Assembly (NCBI RefSeq): GCF_900142135.1
Contig: NZ_FQZU01000015.1
Coordinates: 1 to 64,000 of the forward strand
Source of the DNA: Desulfatibacillum alkenivorans DSM 16219
Lineage (GTDB): Bacteria > Desulfobacterota > Desulfobacteria > Desulfobacterales > Desulfatibacillaceae
DNA length: 64,000 nucleotides
Reading direction: 5' to 3'
The notes under the pieces were generated by a model that had not been told where the DNA came from, ran no database searches, and worked only from the letters and a program-made list of their open reading frames with translations. The translations under genes and the position numbers were made by a program. Shown here piece by piece: positions 27,301 through 35,542 of this stretch. Numbering within the stretch: position 1 is the stretch's first letter; each line of letters opens with the position of its first letter.

Positions 27301-30300
27301 AATGCCCTTTTAGGATGACGTCCACGGTGTCCTTGGGCAGGACGGCCTTGTCGGCCGGGCTGATAAAGGCAAGGGCGTTATCCATGCCCGGAATTTGTTC
27401 TTCCAGGGGGATTTTTGGGGATTCCTCCGGCGCCTGAACATCCTTCTCATTTAAGAGCCCGGCTTCCGGCGGCCAGGCATGCCCTGGCCTGACCCTGACT
27501 CCGAAATTCGCCTTGACCAGCCCGTGGGGATGCATGTCCACGAACTGGGACCGGTCGTCCCCCATGAATCGATTATGCAGGGAGACCAGCCTGAGGGACG
27601 GCGGCAAAGAGGTCTCATCCAGCCTCAGGACGTGGGTTCCCGGCTTGACGGAGAAGACGGAGTATTTTCCATCCTTGTCCGTGCGAATGCGCAGCCCGTA
27701 TTCCGTAAAGATGACCGCGCCGGGAACGCCCGGCTCTAAAAATTTTCCCTCCGGCCCCGGAGGGTCCTGAATCCCGTTGCCGTTCCGGTCTAAAAACACC
27801 TTTCCGATGATGGTTCCGTCCGTAGTGAACACGCCCTGGACGATTTTCAACTGATGCGAGGCCGCGTTGGAATGCACCATGCCGCCTGTGGTGACGCCCT
27901 GGGCGGCCACGGTGTTGCGTCCGTCGCCCAGGTGGCTGTCCGGGCCGATGACAACCCGGTAGGAAAGCGTCATGATTGTGCTGGGGGCAAGCACGGGAAT
28001 GGTCCATTCCATGGTTCGGCCGGAGCTGGCAACCGGGTCTTCCGCCTTTTTTCCGTCAATGGTTGTGGATCCGTCCTTATATAAAAATCCGTGGGGCAGG
28101 ACGTCCTGGATCTTAAGATCCGTAATGGCCGAGTACCCCTGATTGCTCAGGGTCAACTCATAAAGCACGATGTCGCCTATCTCGGCCCTTTCCTTGCTGC
28201 ACGTTTTGGAAACGGACAACACTCCCGGTGAGGGGTCCAGGGGAATGTCCATGTTAACCGACGGGTTCTGAACGCTTAGGGTGAAGATCTCCCCCCTGGA
28301 GCCCGTCTCTACTGAGAATCCCGGAGGCAATTCCCCGTCCGGCTTCTGGCTGGGAAACTGGAATTCCACCCCCGGGACGACGCTGAAGAAGTAGCTTCCA
28401 TAAGGCACGTTCCGGAATGAAAAAGCCCCGTCGGCGCCAGTGGTGGTGACGTCCGGCATGCCCGCAGGCCAGTCCGGAAGCGTGGACGCCCTTTGTCCTG
28501 AATTGGTGAAAAGAATAACCTGAACCCCGGCTACGGGGGCGCCGGTCGTAGCGTCGAAGACCACGCCGCCCGGCTCCACCAGAATGGACGCCTGGGATTG
28601 TCCGGGCAGCCCGCACAAGGGGTCCAGGGGATCTTCGTACAGCGCGTCAATCACAATGTCCTGGGAAAGCTGGAGCGTTCCGTCCTGAGGCGATGCCGGG
28701 TCCCCGCTGCTTGGCAGGCCGCCGAAGAAGAGGCCGGAGTCTACGGCGGGCGCTTTGTTGAACATGCTTTCGGTCAGAATAATGGTTTCGGCGTCTCCCG
28801 TGCCCGGAACCGAAAGCGTCACCGTAACGGTTTCCGCCGTCAGGGGGTCCAGGTTGCGGTCCGGGTCCTGCACCGTCAGATAAATCTGATCCCCAATGGA
28901 GAAATCCCTTACAGCCTCCCCGCCGGGCCCCACAAAGGAGACCACGCCTTGGCTTCGGCAGGTGAGCGCCGCCGTGGCCGACGCGGAAATGGGATTCAGT
29001 CCCGGAGCCCGGGCCGTGGCTGTGTTTTCCATTGCATTCTGCCCCTGGTCGATGGCGTCGGTCTTCACCTCAAGCGTTAAGGTCTGCGTCTGGCCGGGCG
29101 CCAGGGCGTCTATGGACCAGGTTACTGTTTGAGCGTCCAGCACGCCGCCGTTATCCGCGCTTACAAAAGTAGCGCCATGAGGCAGGGGATCGGCAACCGT
29201 GATTCCGCTCAGGGCGATGGCCCCGTTGTTTTCCGCCAGGATTGAAAACACAAGGTTTTCCCCCGCTCTGACGCTTGCCGGGGAAACGGTTTTTTTCAGG
29301 GCCAGGGAAAAGGCGCCGGATACGGTTATCAGAACCTCGTTGGATAGCACGCCGCCGGTTTCGTTGCTTAGCAGAACGCCGGTGTTGGCTATGACCGCCC
29401 CTTCCTTTGCCAGGACGGAGACTTGCGCCTTGTAGGCGACCTGGCCCGAAGCTCCCGGCGCCAGATTGCCCAGGCTCCAGGATAAGGTTCTGGCATTTAA
29501 CGCTCCGCCTCCAGTGGCGGAGTTTTCCACGTAGCTTGTCTGGTCCGGCAGATCGTCCTGAATCCGCACGTTTGTTGCGGCCGCATTCCCAAGGTTTTTG
29601 TAGCTCAGGGTGTATTGAATCTCGCCGCCGGGCGCCGCGGAGTTGGATTGCACCGATTTGGTCAGCACGAGGTTGGGGCCTGATCCGACGGTGCTAATGA
29701 TGGTTTCCTCTTCGTCAATTTCGTTGGATTCGATTTTGGCCGTGTTGTATATCAGGCTGCCCGCCGCAATGGCGTCAGGATCGCCCGGAGCGTAGTCGCC
29801 GGAAGTTTTCACCAGCGCCCTGATGGTGAGCGAGCCGGAGGCGCCCGCGGCCAGATCGGGCGGGCTCCATGTCACCCGGCCTCCGCCCGGAGGCCCGGGG
29901 GCGTATACGCCTCCGTCCGAGGCTTCCTGGAACGTGAGGAAGCCGGACAAGTTATCCGTAATAATCACCCCAGTCGCCGGGGCGTTGCCCTGGTTGGAGT
30001 AGAGGATGGTGTAAACGATTTCCGAGCCCATGGCTATGGGATCGCTGCTTGCCGTTTTGGTGATTTTCAGCACAGGGGCTCCGCCAACCTCCGTGCTGAC
30101 CGAAGCGCTGAGCTCCGGCATATCGTTGCCATTGGCGTCGGCGTACGCCGCCTCCGCCGTATTGGTTATTTGGGTTCCAACAGGAGGACTAAGGGCCAGG
30201 GCCGGGTAAGCCTGCGCCAGCACGCACCATAGCAGCAGCAAACAGGCGCCCGCCATGCGCTTTATACAGTGCTCAGGTTGTTTTCCCGGCGTCCGGTGCA

Positions 30301-30301
30301 T
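24314..30301 (-). CDS. Giant secreted DUF11-repeat protein with C-terminal outer-membrane barrel-like domain
   Basis: Protein of 1995 residues. A signal peptide (residues 1 to about 36) is followed by GTQITNTAEAAYADANGNDM, the opening module shared with the neighbour at 30330. Three DUF11 repeats (about 70-445) come next, then the GDQIYLTVQDPDRNLDP domain (450-570), a carboxypeptidase-regulatory-like fold (575-690), another DUF11 (700-810), an SdrD-B-like domain (KVFLDRNGNGIQDPPGPEGK, 835-930) and Ig-like segments (990-1230). The last ~760 residues alternate hydrophobic and polar residues with many aromatic beta-strands (for example QGPYIRIRFKFDENLFAKK at the end), as in outer-membrane barrels. 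I infer a surface protein anchored in, or exported through, its own barrel. Export and function are untested. Confidence 0.78.
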   Translation of the reverse strand: MHRTPGKQPEHCIKRMAGACLLLLWCVLAQAYPALALSPPVGTQITNTAEAAYADANGNDMPELSASVSTEVGGAPVLKITKTASSDPIAMGSEIVYTILYSNQGNAPATGVIITDNLSGFLTFQEASDGGVYAPGPPGGGRVTWSPPDLAAGASGSLTIRALVKTSGDYAPGDPDAIAAGSLIYNTAKIESNEIDEEETIISTVGSGPNLVLTKSVQSNSAAPGGEIQYTLSYKNLGNAAATNVRIQDDLPDQTSYVENSATGGGALNARTLSWSLGNLAPGASGQVAYKAQVSVLAKEGAVIANTGVLLSNETGGVLSNEVLITVSGAFSLALKKTVSPASVRAGENLVFSILAENNGAIALSGITVADPLPHGATFVSADNGGVLDAQTVTWSIDALAPGQTQTLTLEVKTDAIDQGQNAMENTATARAPGLNPISASATAALTCRSQGVVSFVGPGGEAVRDFSIGDQIYLTVQDPDRNLDPLTAETVTVTLSVPGTGDAETIILTESMFNKAPAVDSGLFFGGLPSSGDPASPQDGTLQLSQDIVIDALYEDPLDPLCGLPGQSQASILVEPGGVVFDATTGAPVAGVQVILFTNSGQRASTLPDWPAGMPDVTTTGADGAFSFRNVPYGSYFFSVVPGVEFQFPSQKPDGELPPGFSVETGSRGEIFTLSVQNPSVNMDIPLDPSPGVLSVSKTCSKERAEIGDIVLYELTLSNQGYSAITDLKIQDVLPHGFLYKDGSTTIDGKKAEDPVASSGRTMEWTIPVLAPSTIMTLSYRVVIGPDSHLGDGRNTVAAQGVTTGGMVHSNAASHQLKIVQGVFTTDGTIIGKVFLDRNGNGIQDPPGPEGKFLEPGVPGAVIFTEYGLRIRTDKDGKYSVFSVKPGTHVLRLDETSLPPSLRLVSLHNRFMGDDRSQFVDMHPHGLVKANFGVRVRPGHAWPPEAGLLNEKDVQAPEESPKIPLEEQIPGMDNALAFISPADKAVLPKDTVDVILKGHSGGSIKLFVNGREASRDRLATVVADSRTKVSAYEFLGVSLQAGESNTLEARLLDPYGNQRGAVSITVECTGKPAKIKIDADDKGFPANPSAPVEIPVSLVDNKERVVGHNGLMEVEASMGKILNPDANPDEDGLQIAYESGRAALHIQPPGETGQAVIRVRSEGLSKEQEVYFTPHLRDMMIVGLGEVVLGLGDSGGDYTVLKKERSFDENGYADGRAAVFAQGRVFDKNLLTIGVDTAKDRDRRDDNIFNSQEQTLDSPDKYPIYGDESESEYLAQSREKVYAKIERDKSSLMYGDFETAFTGSRLAEYNRSFTGGYGDLNLKRFRLQGMATKSDQALIVDVLRAKGSSGYYYLSEMDLVEGSERVVIEVRDRNQVERVLSRKTLSRGSDYNMEYDLGAVLFMEPAPSYDINFNPIFIVVNYESRSPHLDYYAYGGRSQAAVFSWLDVGATGVVEENDLANYNLTGGDMALHLPWRTDLRAEYAQTRAIFDELGALGPENGEGWRFDLESRPVDKLSLSGYYQNLSEFFSNPSAIGAQRGVESLGGKAQYALDSGLSFSAQYYEDDDRLNNRVSQTGAAAVAKKFAKTQVEAGVVYENITEGANASKRPDYLRTFETDRPALDHETSVMAGAGYDYSEKLSFKARHHHSVTGSGYHLTDAGVNAALTDKTTGYIRQEYAEYSEYDDMHTTAGLESQVGENTTAYNEMRLEGGASGERNHQIVGLKHRLRFTSALTGDASMEYAQTIAGEADSSIPDGFALGGALRYIPDDLLKVTTRAEYTMEDSAWQTRRTYLGEAGLIYKMHPDYSLLARARGFWDLSEQDGDQVYSRTMAGLAFRPIQSDAFHMLAKTEYKYEDNQKSTPKYESHSVIPSIEGVYQASHKTQFIGKYAAKFQTDGDLEAYTDLWSGRIIYDITDRFDASAGYRVLTAHTANGSMRQGGFAELGVRAFKNLWISGGYCFDDFDTDLTGDSFQGQGPYIRIRFKFDENLFAKK

Positions 30302-30329
30302 ACCGCAGCCCTCGTCCCTCAGGTTCCGG

Positions 30330-32087
30330 CTAATCGATGGTTACCGAAAAACGCACAATCCACTGGCCGTTCTGCCCCAGGCTCAGGGTTCCTCCGTCAG
30401 GAGCGACCACGGAATTCACGCCCTGGCTGTACCCGGCGCCGTCGCCGTCAATGGCGTCGCTTCTCGACGCCAGGCTGGCCACGGTGGAGCCTGTGTGGAT
30501 AGAGCCGGGCACAAAGGTCGTGTACGTGGGAACCTGGTCCGTCACGCTCACTTCCGTGGCTGCGCCCGTCCCCGTATTGGTGGCGGTGATGGTGTAGACC
30601 AGCACCGTGCCGGGGTTTTGGGGTCCTGTGGGGTTCACTGTTTTGGTGATGTTCAGCACCGGAGCGGTGACGGTGGTAATCAGGGTTACCGAATCGGTCA
30701 CCGTGGGATCGACAGAGGACGCCACGGTGATTATGGTCGTGTCCTGGGACTGGTCCGCACTGCCCGCCGGTATGGTCACCAGAGCCAGAATGGTCCTGCA
30801 GGCGCCCACGGGCAGAGAGCCTGTGTCCACCTTGCCGTCTCCGTCCGTATCCGTCAGGATGTAATCGCCGTCGTCCTCCACTATGCCGTCCAGGTCCAGG
30901 TCCAGCCACAGGGTCCAGGTCCATCCCTGAGAGGACTGGACGGTCAGGTCTATGACGTCCGCGGCGTTGCCGTAGTTGCAGACCTCGATGGGATAGACCA
31001 TTTCGTCACTGGGATCGCCCGAAAGGGACTGGTCTGTGGTGATGGATACATCCGGCTGGCTGTCCACCGTATTCTGGGCCTTGGTGGAGTTGTCCGTGGG
31101 CTGGGAAACTCCTCCGACTTCGTAGTCGATGTCTGCGGTGTTTTCTATGTGCACTCCCGCCTGGACGTTTGCATTGACCGTAACTTGAAAATAGATGATT
31201 CCCGAATCGCCGGCGGGCGCGTCTCCCCAGAACACCGTGACCTTCCCGGGATTGGAGATGTTGTAGTCCGCCCTGTCGCCGCCAACCTGCCCATTGTCAG
31301 CAAGGTCCGTCTGCGGAGTCGCTGTTCCGTACGTGCCGCCTGCCGGGCCGATGCGGATGCTGTTGGCCACATAGGTGGTGTTGGCGGGGATGGGATCCGT
31401 GATAATCACATTTTCCGCCGTGGCCGTGCCAGTGTTGGAGCCTTCAATGGCGTAGGTCAGGACGGCCCCGGGATCCACGCCTCCCGAAGGGTTCACGGTC
31501 TTGTTGACCGTCAGTTCTGCATCCTGCACCACGTAAGTGAATGTCCCCATATCATACACGGTTCCGTTAAATTGACTGGTCGCCGTCAAATCCGTGTCGC
31601 AGGCGTCTCCGTTGCTGGCGCCGGCCGGGGAGGTGACCTGGACCACCACCCAATAAGACTCGTCCGGGTCCAGGGTGGCCGTGGCCGCCACCTCCGTATC
31701 CTCTCCCGCGTCCCGGATGCCGTTTTCGTTATTGTCCAGATAGATGACGGCGGTCCAGCCTGCACAGGTTGCAACGCTCAGCGTGAATGTATCCTGGCCG
31801 TTGCCTGTGTTGAGGATTTCAGCCCCGAAGTTGACCGTGGTCCCTTTGGCCTTGGACTTGGTCGCCGTGGGCGGGGAGAGATCCACCGCCGCAACCTGCC
31901 CCACCAAGGTGGTGACAGGCGTTGCATAAACCCTGGGCAGGGAATTTCCGTTGGCGTCCTTGTAATCTGCATGCGCCTGATTGGAAATCACCGTGCCGGC
32001 CGGCGTCAGGGCCGCATAAACCGGCCCAGACCAGACCAGACAGGCTGCAATGAGGCATAACAATACCAAGGTTCTGAAATTTTTCAT
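30330..32087 (-). CDS. Secreted DUF11-repeat protein
   Basis: Protein of 585 residues from the ATG at 32087, which follows CAGGAGGAGCGCC and begins a standard signal peptide (MKNFRTLVLLCLIAACLVWS, cleavage after YAA). A longer start at 32135 lacks such a site. The first mature module is LTPAGTVISNQAHADYKDANGN, as in the 1995-residue neighbour. DUF11 repeats begin near ELTVNKTVNPSGGVDPGAVLTY and VLNITKTVNPTGPQNPGTVLVY. Between them is a segment ending in DLDLDGIVEDDGDYILTDTD, possibly a calcium-binding loop. First gene of the operon; 28 bp separate it from the next. Confidence 0.8.
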   Translation of the reverse strand: MKNFRTLVLLCLIAACLVWSGPVYAALTPAGTVISNQAHADYKDANGNSLPRVYATPVTTLVGQVAAVDLSPPTATKSKAKGTTVNFGAEILNTGNGQDTFTLSVATCAGWTAVIYLDNNENGIRDAGEDTEVAATATLDPDESYWVVVQVTSPAGASNGDACDTDLTATSQFNGTVYDMGTFTYVVQDAELTVNKTVNPSGGVDPGAVLTYAIEGSNTGTATAENVIITDPIPANTTYVANSIRIGPAGGTYGTATPQTDLADNGQVGGDRADYNISNPGKVTVFWGDAPAGDSGIIYFQVTVNANVQAGVHIENTADIDYEVGGVSQPTDNSTKAQNTVDSQPDVSITTDQSLSGDPSDEMVYPIEVCNYGNAADVIDLTVQSSQGWTWTLWLDLDLDGIVEDDGDYILTDTDGDGKVDTGSLPVGACRTILALVTIPAGSADQSQDTTIITVASSVDPTVTDSVTLITTVTAPVLNITKTVNPTGPQNPGTVLVYTITATNTGTGAATEVSVTDQVPTYTTFVPGSIHTGSTVASLASRSDAIDGDGAGYSQGVNSVVAPDGGTLSLGQNGQWIVRFSVTID

Positions 32088-32249
32088 GGCGCTCCTCCTG
32101 TTGGAATATTTTCGGCGGAATTTAAGGCGAGTCATTATATAATTAGTTCTTATTATCAGTATGGAAAGCGGCGGACCGGAAACGCCGCAGGTTATTGAGC
32201 CGCGGTAAAACAGGGTAAAATGTCTTGAAATTAAGTCGATTGAAGCATA

Positions 32250-32265
32250 TGCAAAAGCCGTTCCA
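32250..32265 (-). promoter_or_regulatory. Candidate sigma-54 promoter of the DUF11 operon
   Basis: On the minus strand: TGGAACG-GCTT-TTGCA, matching TGGCACG-N4-TTGCW except for one base; the invariant GG and GC are present at the right spacing. It lies about 163 bp upstream of the start of the first DUF11 gene and points at it. No activator gene is adjacent. Confidence 0.6.
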
Positions 32266-32457
32266 TTGGCGGAAAAACAATGTTAGCGTGTAAATATGCA
32301 ATGTACCGCCCCATCATTATACGGTTTATTAGTGTTATTTCTGTCGCGGCATGGGCGCTGCCGTTTTGTTGGCGGCCCGGAAGGGTTGGCAGCCCGGCTA
32401 TCCTTTGTGTTTTTATTTCCGAAATAACCCTGCTAATGCGGATGATTCCTGTTAAAC

Positions 32458-32486
32458 AGGCCAGTCCTGAAAAAAGGGACTGGCCT
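32458..32486 (-). terminator. Hairpin terminator after the small gene at 32514
   Basis: AGGCCAGTCC and GGACTGGCCT form a perfect 10-bp stem around a 9-nt loop rich in A (+) or T (-). Read on the minus strand it follows the stop codon at 32514 and is trailed by TGTTT, a weak T tract. Confidence 0.6.
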
Positions 32487-32513
32487 AAGAGGGGAGAGAG
32501 AGGGGTTAGAGGG

Positions 32514-32750
32514 TTAAAGTTCCGCGCCCATGCCGGGCCCGGTTACGCGGAATACCAGGTTGGGGGAGACCTGGGTCCGCTTGGCGAATCCTTGATTGAC
32601 CAGGCTTTCCATGTCTTCCACGGAAAAGCCTCCCATGCGGGGAGCGCCTTCCTCGGAGTGCACAGCCCCTTCCATGCGGCGCCAGATGATCCGGCCGTAA
32701 CTTTGCAAGGCGGTCAACGCCTTTCTTTCTCCGTAACTTAGTCGTTCCAT
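32514..32750 (-). CDS. Small protein of unknown function, possibly winged-helix
   Basis: Protein of 78 residues from the ATG at 32750, chosen because GAGGTGATT precedes it. The sequence (MERLSYGERKALTALQSYGR..., EDMESLVNQGFAKRT..., NLVFRVTGPG) suggests helices followed by a beta wing, as in small winged-helix proteins, but no family was recognised. The strong downstream hairpin and good ribosome binding site support a real gene. Confidence 0.6.
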   Translation of the reverse strand: MERLSYGERKALTALQSYGRIIWRRMEGAVHSEEGAPRMGGFSVEDMESLVNQGFAKRTQVSPNLVFRVTGPGMGAEL

Positions 32751-33146
32751 AATCACCTCACTGGCCCTGAATAGTGCAACCCTCATACCAGACGGACCTG
32801 ATTTTTCGCCCGGGGCTGGTTTCAAGGCAAGAGGTTGGAGGCGCCCTTGGATGATATTAAAATCATATCAAGAGGCTACCTTCGTGAGTTAGAAGTTCAA
32901 TAAAAATAAATTATTTAAAAAATAACTGGATAGCCCATAACTAATTAAACTTATTTCATAAACATGATATGACTTGCATATTCAAGGGGTTTGAAGGATT
33001 TATTAAGGCCATGATGCACGGGTTTCTCCTGGAAAATTTGACAACGCCAAAAAAATGTCGTGGACAAGGACGCCTTGTCCTGCTTTATCTCTTGTCAGAG
33101 GGGAATATTTTTTGACAATCCAAATAAAATTCGCTGGAGTCTGAGC
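32751..33146. other. AT-rich divergent intergenic region
   Basis: About 400 bp between the small minus-strand gene and the parvulin gene. A long AT-rich tract lies at 32860-32960. TTGACA hexamers occur at about 33039 and 33112 on the + strand, but no well-spaced -10 was found. No gene is seen. Confidence 0.5.
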
Positions 33147-34151
33147 ATGATCGGTTTTTTCAAAGGGACCGCCATTCTATGTGTATCTCTCTGCTTTTGG
33201 TGCGCGTCTCTGCCTGCAGCTTACGCCGACGACCTTACGGAGGACTACTCCCGGGTGGTCTTGCGCGTGAACGGCATGGATTTTCACAAATGGGAAATGA
33301 ATCTGGCGGAAATCCTGACTCAAGACCAGATGTTCCGGGAGGGCGCCTATTTCAGGCCTTCGGAAATTCCCGCGTTTCGCCAGGCTATGATGGAGAGCAC
33401 CATCTGGGCCATGCTGATCTATCAGGAAGCCAGGGCCGCCGGCGAGAAAGCCGATCCAGCCAAGGTGGATGAGTTCATCTGGAGCTTTCAGAAGCGCTTC
33501 CCCAGCCTGGAGGCCTATAAAAAAGGCTTGGAAGCCCTGCATGTCTCTTCGGAGCAGTTTCGCGGGATCGCGGAGCGCTATGTCATGACCCAGGATTATC
33601 TGGACAAGAAATTCGACCCCCTTTCCAAGGTCTCGGAGGCCGAGGCCAGGGAGTATTACGACGGCCATCAGGAGAATTTTTACCAGGAGGAAATGGTGCG
33701 GGCCAGCCACATTCTGGTGGAATTCAAGGAGGAGGACGGCGACAGGGCCGATGAAAAGGCCTTGATAACAGCCAAACGCATTGTGCGAGAGCTGAAAAAG
33801 GGCCGGAACTTCGCCGCCGCCGCCCGGGAGTATTCCGACTGCGAATCCAAAAAACGGGGCGGCGACCTGGGCTACGTTCAAAAAGGCGATTTGCCCAAAG
33901 CTCAGCTAAAACCCCTGGAGGAAGTCGTGTTCGGCATGGACGTGGGGGAAATCAGCGACCCGGTGGAAAGCGTTTTCGGCTATCACATCCTGTATGTGGA
34001 GGACAAAAAACCCCGGACCCTATTGCGCTTTGACGAGATTAAAGACAAGCTAATCGCCAAGATGACCGAGGACAGAAAAGCCGCGTTGATCCTGGAATAC
34101 GGCGTCGGGCTGAAGGAATCCGCCGAGATAGAACGCCTGGAAGAGCCTTGA
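33147..34151 (+). CDS. Periplasmic peptidyl-prolyl isomerase, PpiC/SurA (parvulin) type
   Basis: Protein of 334 residues from the ATG at 33147 (GGAG 10 nt upstream), giving a signal peptide MIGFFKGTAILCVSLCFWCA with cleavage after AYA. A SurA-like N-terminal helical domain (about 20-190) precedes a single parvulin domain (about 190-290) with ASHILVEFKEEDGD, GGDLGYVQKGDLPKA and ISDPVESVFGYHILYVED. It likely assists folding of exported or outer-membrane proteins, which fits a neighbourhood rich in large secreted beta proteins. An upstream in-frame start at 33060 would place a non-signal sequence before the signal peptide. Confidence 0.85.
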   Translation: MIGFFKGTAILCVSLCFWCASLPAAYADDLTEDYSRVVLRVNGMDFHKWEMNLAEILTQDQMFREGAYFRPSEIPAFRQAMMESTIWAMLIYQEARAAGEKADPAKVDEFIWSFQKRFPSLEAYKKGLEALHVSSEQFRGIAERYVMTQDYLDKKFDPLSKVSEAEAREYYDGHQENFYQEEMVRASHILVEFKEEDGDRADEKALITAKRIVRELKKGRNFAAAAREYSDCESKKRGGDLGYVQKGDLPKAQLKPLEEVVFGMDVGEISDPVESVFGYHILYVEDKKPRTLLRFDEIKDKLIAKMTEDRKAALILEYGVGLKESAEIERLEEP

Positions 34152-34214
34152 GCAGGCTCATGCCGTTTCTCAGGATCGGGCGCAAGCATGGACCCTGCGT
34201 CTTAAATTTTTGTA

Positions 34215-34916
34215 TTATTTCAAAATATTAAAAGAGCCTACGCCGTCTGTCCCGGGAACCGCTTTGGCGGGGCAGTCCGTTTTTCCTTCGCCGCCCCCAT
34301 TACAATTCCATTCATACACGCCCCCGTCTTTTCTGATTCCAATCAAACGCCGCCCTTTGAAGAAAATTTGGACGATATCCTGCAAGCCCTGGATTTGAAG
34401 CGGCTCCAAAATAATGGGATATTTGCATTCAAAAGGGCAGGGGGGGACCGCGTACCAGGTCCACACGGTTCCGTCATCCTTCAGTGCAATGGAATGCAGC
34501 CTTCCCGAGGCTATGGCGATTACATGATCCAGGCCTTCAACCCTGACCGGAGACTCAAAACTCATTGCTATGGATTTTTCCATGTGGGCGTCCGGGAGAT
34601 ATCCCCAAAACCAGACCGTTCCGTTTTTTTCCATCGCCACGGAATGGCCATGCCCGGCTGCAACGGCCGTGATGTCCGTCAGCCCGGGGATCATCACCGG
34701 CAATGTGGTGTCCTCCCTGCCGCCGTCTCCCAATTGCCCATGTTCATTGCCGCCCCAGGCCCACACCCTGCCGTCGGCCTTCAAGGCCAGGGTATGATCC
34801 TCCCCTGCGGCGACCATGGGCGCGGCGGACAGGGCGCTTTCCTGTCCAAGGTGCATCATGGATAAAACGAGTAAAACAAACAGGAATCCAAACCGGCGGA
34901 GGCTGTATAAACTCAT
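34215..34916 (-). CDS. Secreted RCC1-repeat protein, short
   Basis: Protein of 233 residues with a signal peptide (FGFLFVLLVLSMMHLG..., cleavage near LSA). About four RCC1-type blade repeats follow (AAGEDHTLALKADGRVWAWG, AAGHGHSVAMEKNGTVWFWG, ASGRLHSIALKDDGTVWTWY, GRRLIGIRKDGGVYEWN). RCC1 propellers usually have seven blades, so this is either a truncated propeller or it needs a partner. Convergent with the parvulin gene. Function unknown. Confidence 0.8.
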   Translation of the reverse strand: MSLYSLRRFGFLFVLLVLSMMHLGQESALSAAPMVAAGEDHTLALKADGRVWAWGGNEHGQLGDGGREDTTLPVMIPGLTDITAVAAGHGHSVAMEKNGTVWFWGYLPDAHMEKSIAMSFESPVRVEGLDHVIAIASGRLHSIALKDDGTVWTWYAVPPCPFECKYPIILEPLQIQGLQDIVQIFFKGRRLIGIRKDGGVYEWNCNGGGEGKTDCPAKAVPGTDGVGSFNILK

Positions 34917-35260
34917 GTTAAATCCTTTAATGATAAGAAGTGATTAATTAGCATTGAATAGAAGATAGAGTAATATTAGCAGAATTTCACGCCAAATGAA
35001 AATGCCATGTTACTGATGCGGTGTTGAAAGAATTGTTCGAGAAAAAAAGAAAGGCCCGAAATCTTGTCAAAATTTCGGGCCGGGTTTTTAAGGTTGGGAA
35101 ATTGGCAGGATGCGGTTTTACTTTCGTTCCCATGCTTTGCGTGGTAATGCATATAAAACTATTTGAAATTAAAGATGATAGCTTTAAAAATCTGCAAGAT
35201 CGCCGAAGAGGCGCAACCTACATCAAGCTCAGCAGAATCCCCAGGAATCAGGACCAGGAA
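34917..35260. other. Intergenic region with a terminator hairpin
   Basis: No gene is seen. It holds the hairpin at 35053-35081 and a segment (TTCGTTCCCATGC...GCATA, about 35122-35155) that recurs with changes at about 35990-36020, a scattered repeat. Confidence 0.5.
35053..35081. terminator. Bidirectional terminator hairpin
   Basis: GGCCCGAAAT, loop CTTGTCAAA, ATTTCGGGCC: a perfect 10-bp stem, with GGGTTTTT after it on the + strand and TTTCTTTTTTT after it on the - strand. It is about 180 bp beyond the stop of the gene at 35261. Confidence 0.75.
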
Positions 35261-35542
35261 TCAATAATTCTCCGAATCGTCCCGGGTCTGATCCACGCCG
35301 TCCAGGATTTCCTCAGCGAAAGCTCCCACTTCCTGGTTGATCTTGCGAATCAGGTTGTACACCCCGCCCACGGTTTGATGATGGAACTGCCGGGCCGACT
35401 CCGCGGCGTCCGCGCCGGGGTCGATTTTCTTCAGGGCGTCAAAGGGCATGTCCGCCACCGCCTTGTGGATTTCCTCCACCGTGGTAGCCCCTTTGTCCAC
35501 TAAATTCTGCACCAGGTCTTTGATTTGCATCAGCTTGCTCAT
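35261..35542 (-). CDS. Small helical protein of unknown function
   Basis: Protein of 93 residues from the second of two close ATGs (35542), because GGGGG then stands 8 nt upstream; the ATG at 35548 abuts the G run. The sequence is amphipathic and helical (LMQIKDLVQNLVDKGATTVE, then YNLIRKINQEVGAFAEEILD) with an acidic tail. A phasin-like or regulatory role is conceivable, but no family was recognised. A good sigma-70-like promoter lies at 35630-35657. Confidence 0.7.
   Translation of the reverse strand: MSKLMQIKDLVQNLVDKGATTVEEIHKAVADMPFDALKKIDPGADAAESARQFHHQTVGGVYNLIRKINQEVGAFAEEILDGVDQTRDDSENY

Noticed and set aside
30255-32060. 601-codon plus-strand open reading frame
   Set aside because: It is opposite the DUF11 protein gene, has no signal peptide or domain, and its composition is typical of a shadow frame.
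34960-35020. Possible -24/-12 promoter before the RCC1 gene
   Set aside because: On the minus strand TGGCGTG...CTGCT has the GG and GC one base too far apart, and the -12 part is poor.
35160-35240. Possible c-di-GMP riboswitch-like segment
   Set aside because: GCAAGATCGCCGAAGAGGCG recalls parts of the GEMM motif, but the conserved CGCAAAGCC-type core and stem layout are absent.
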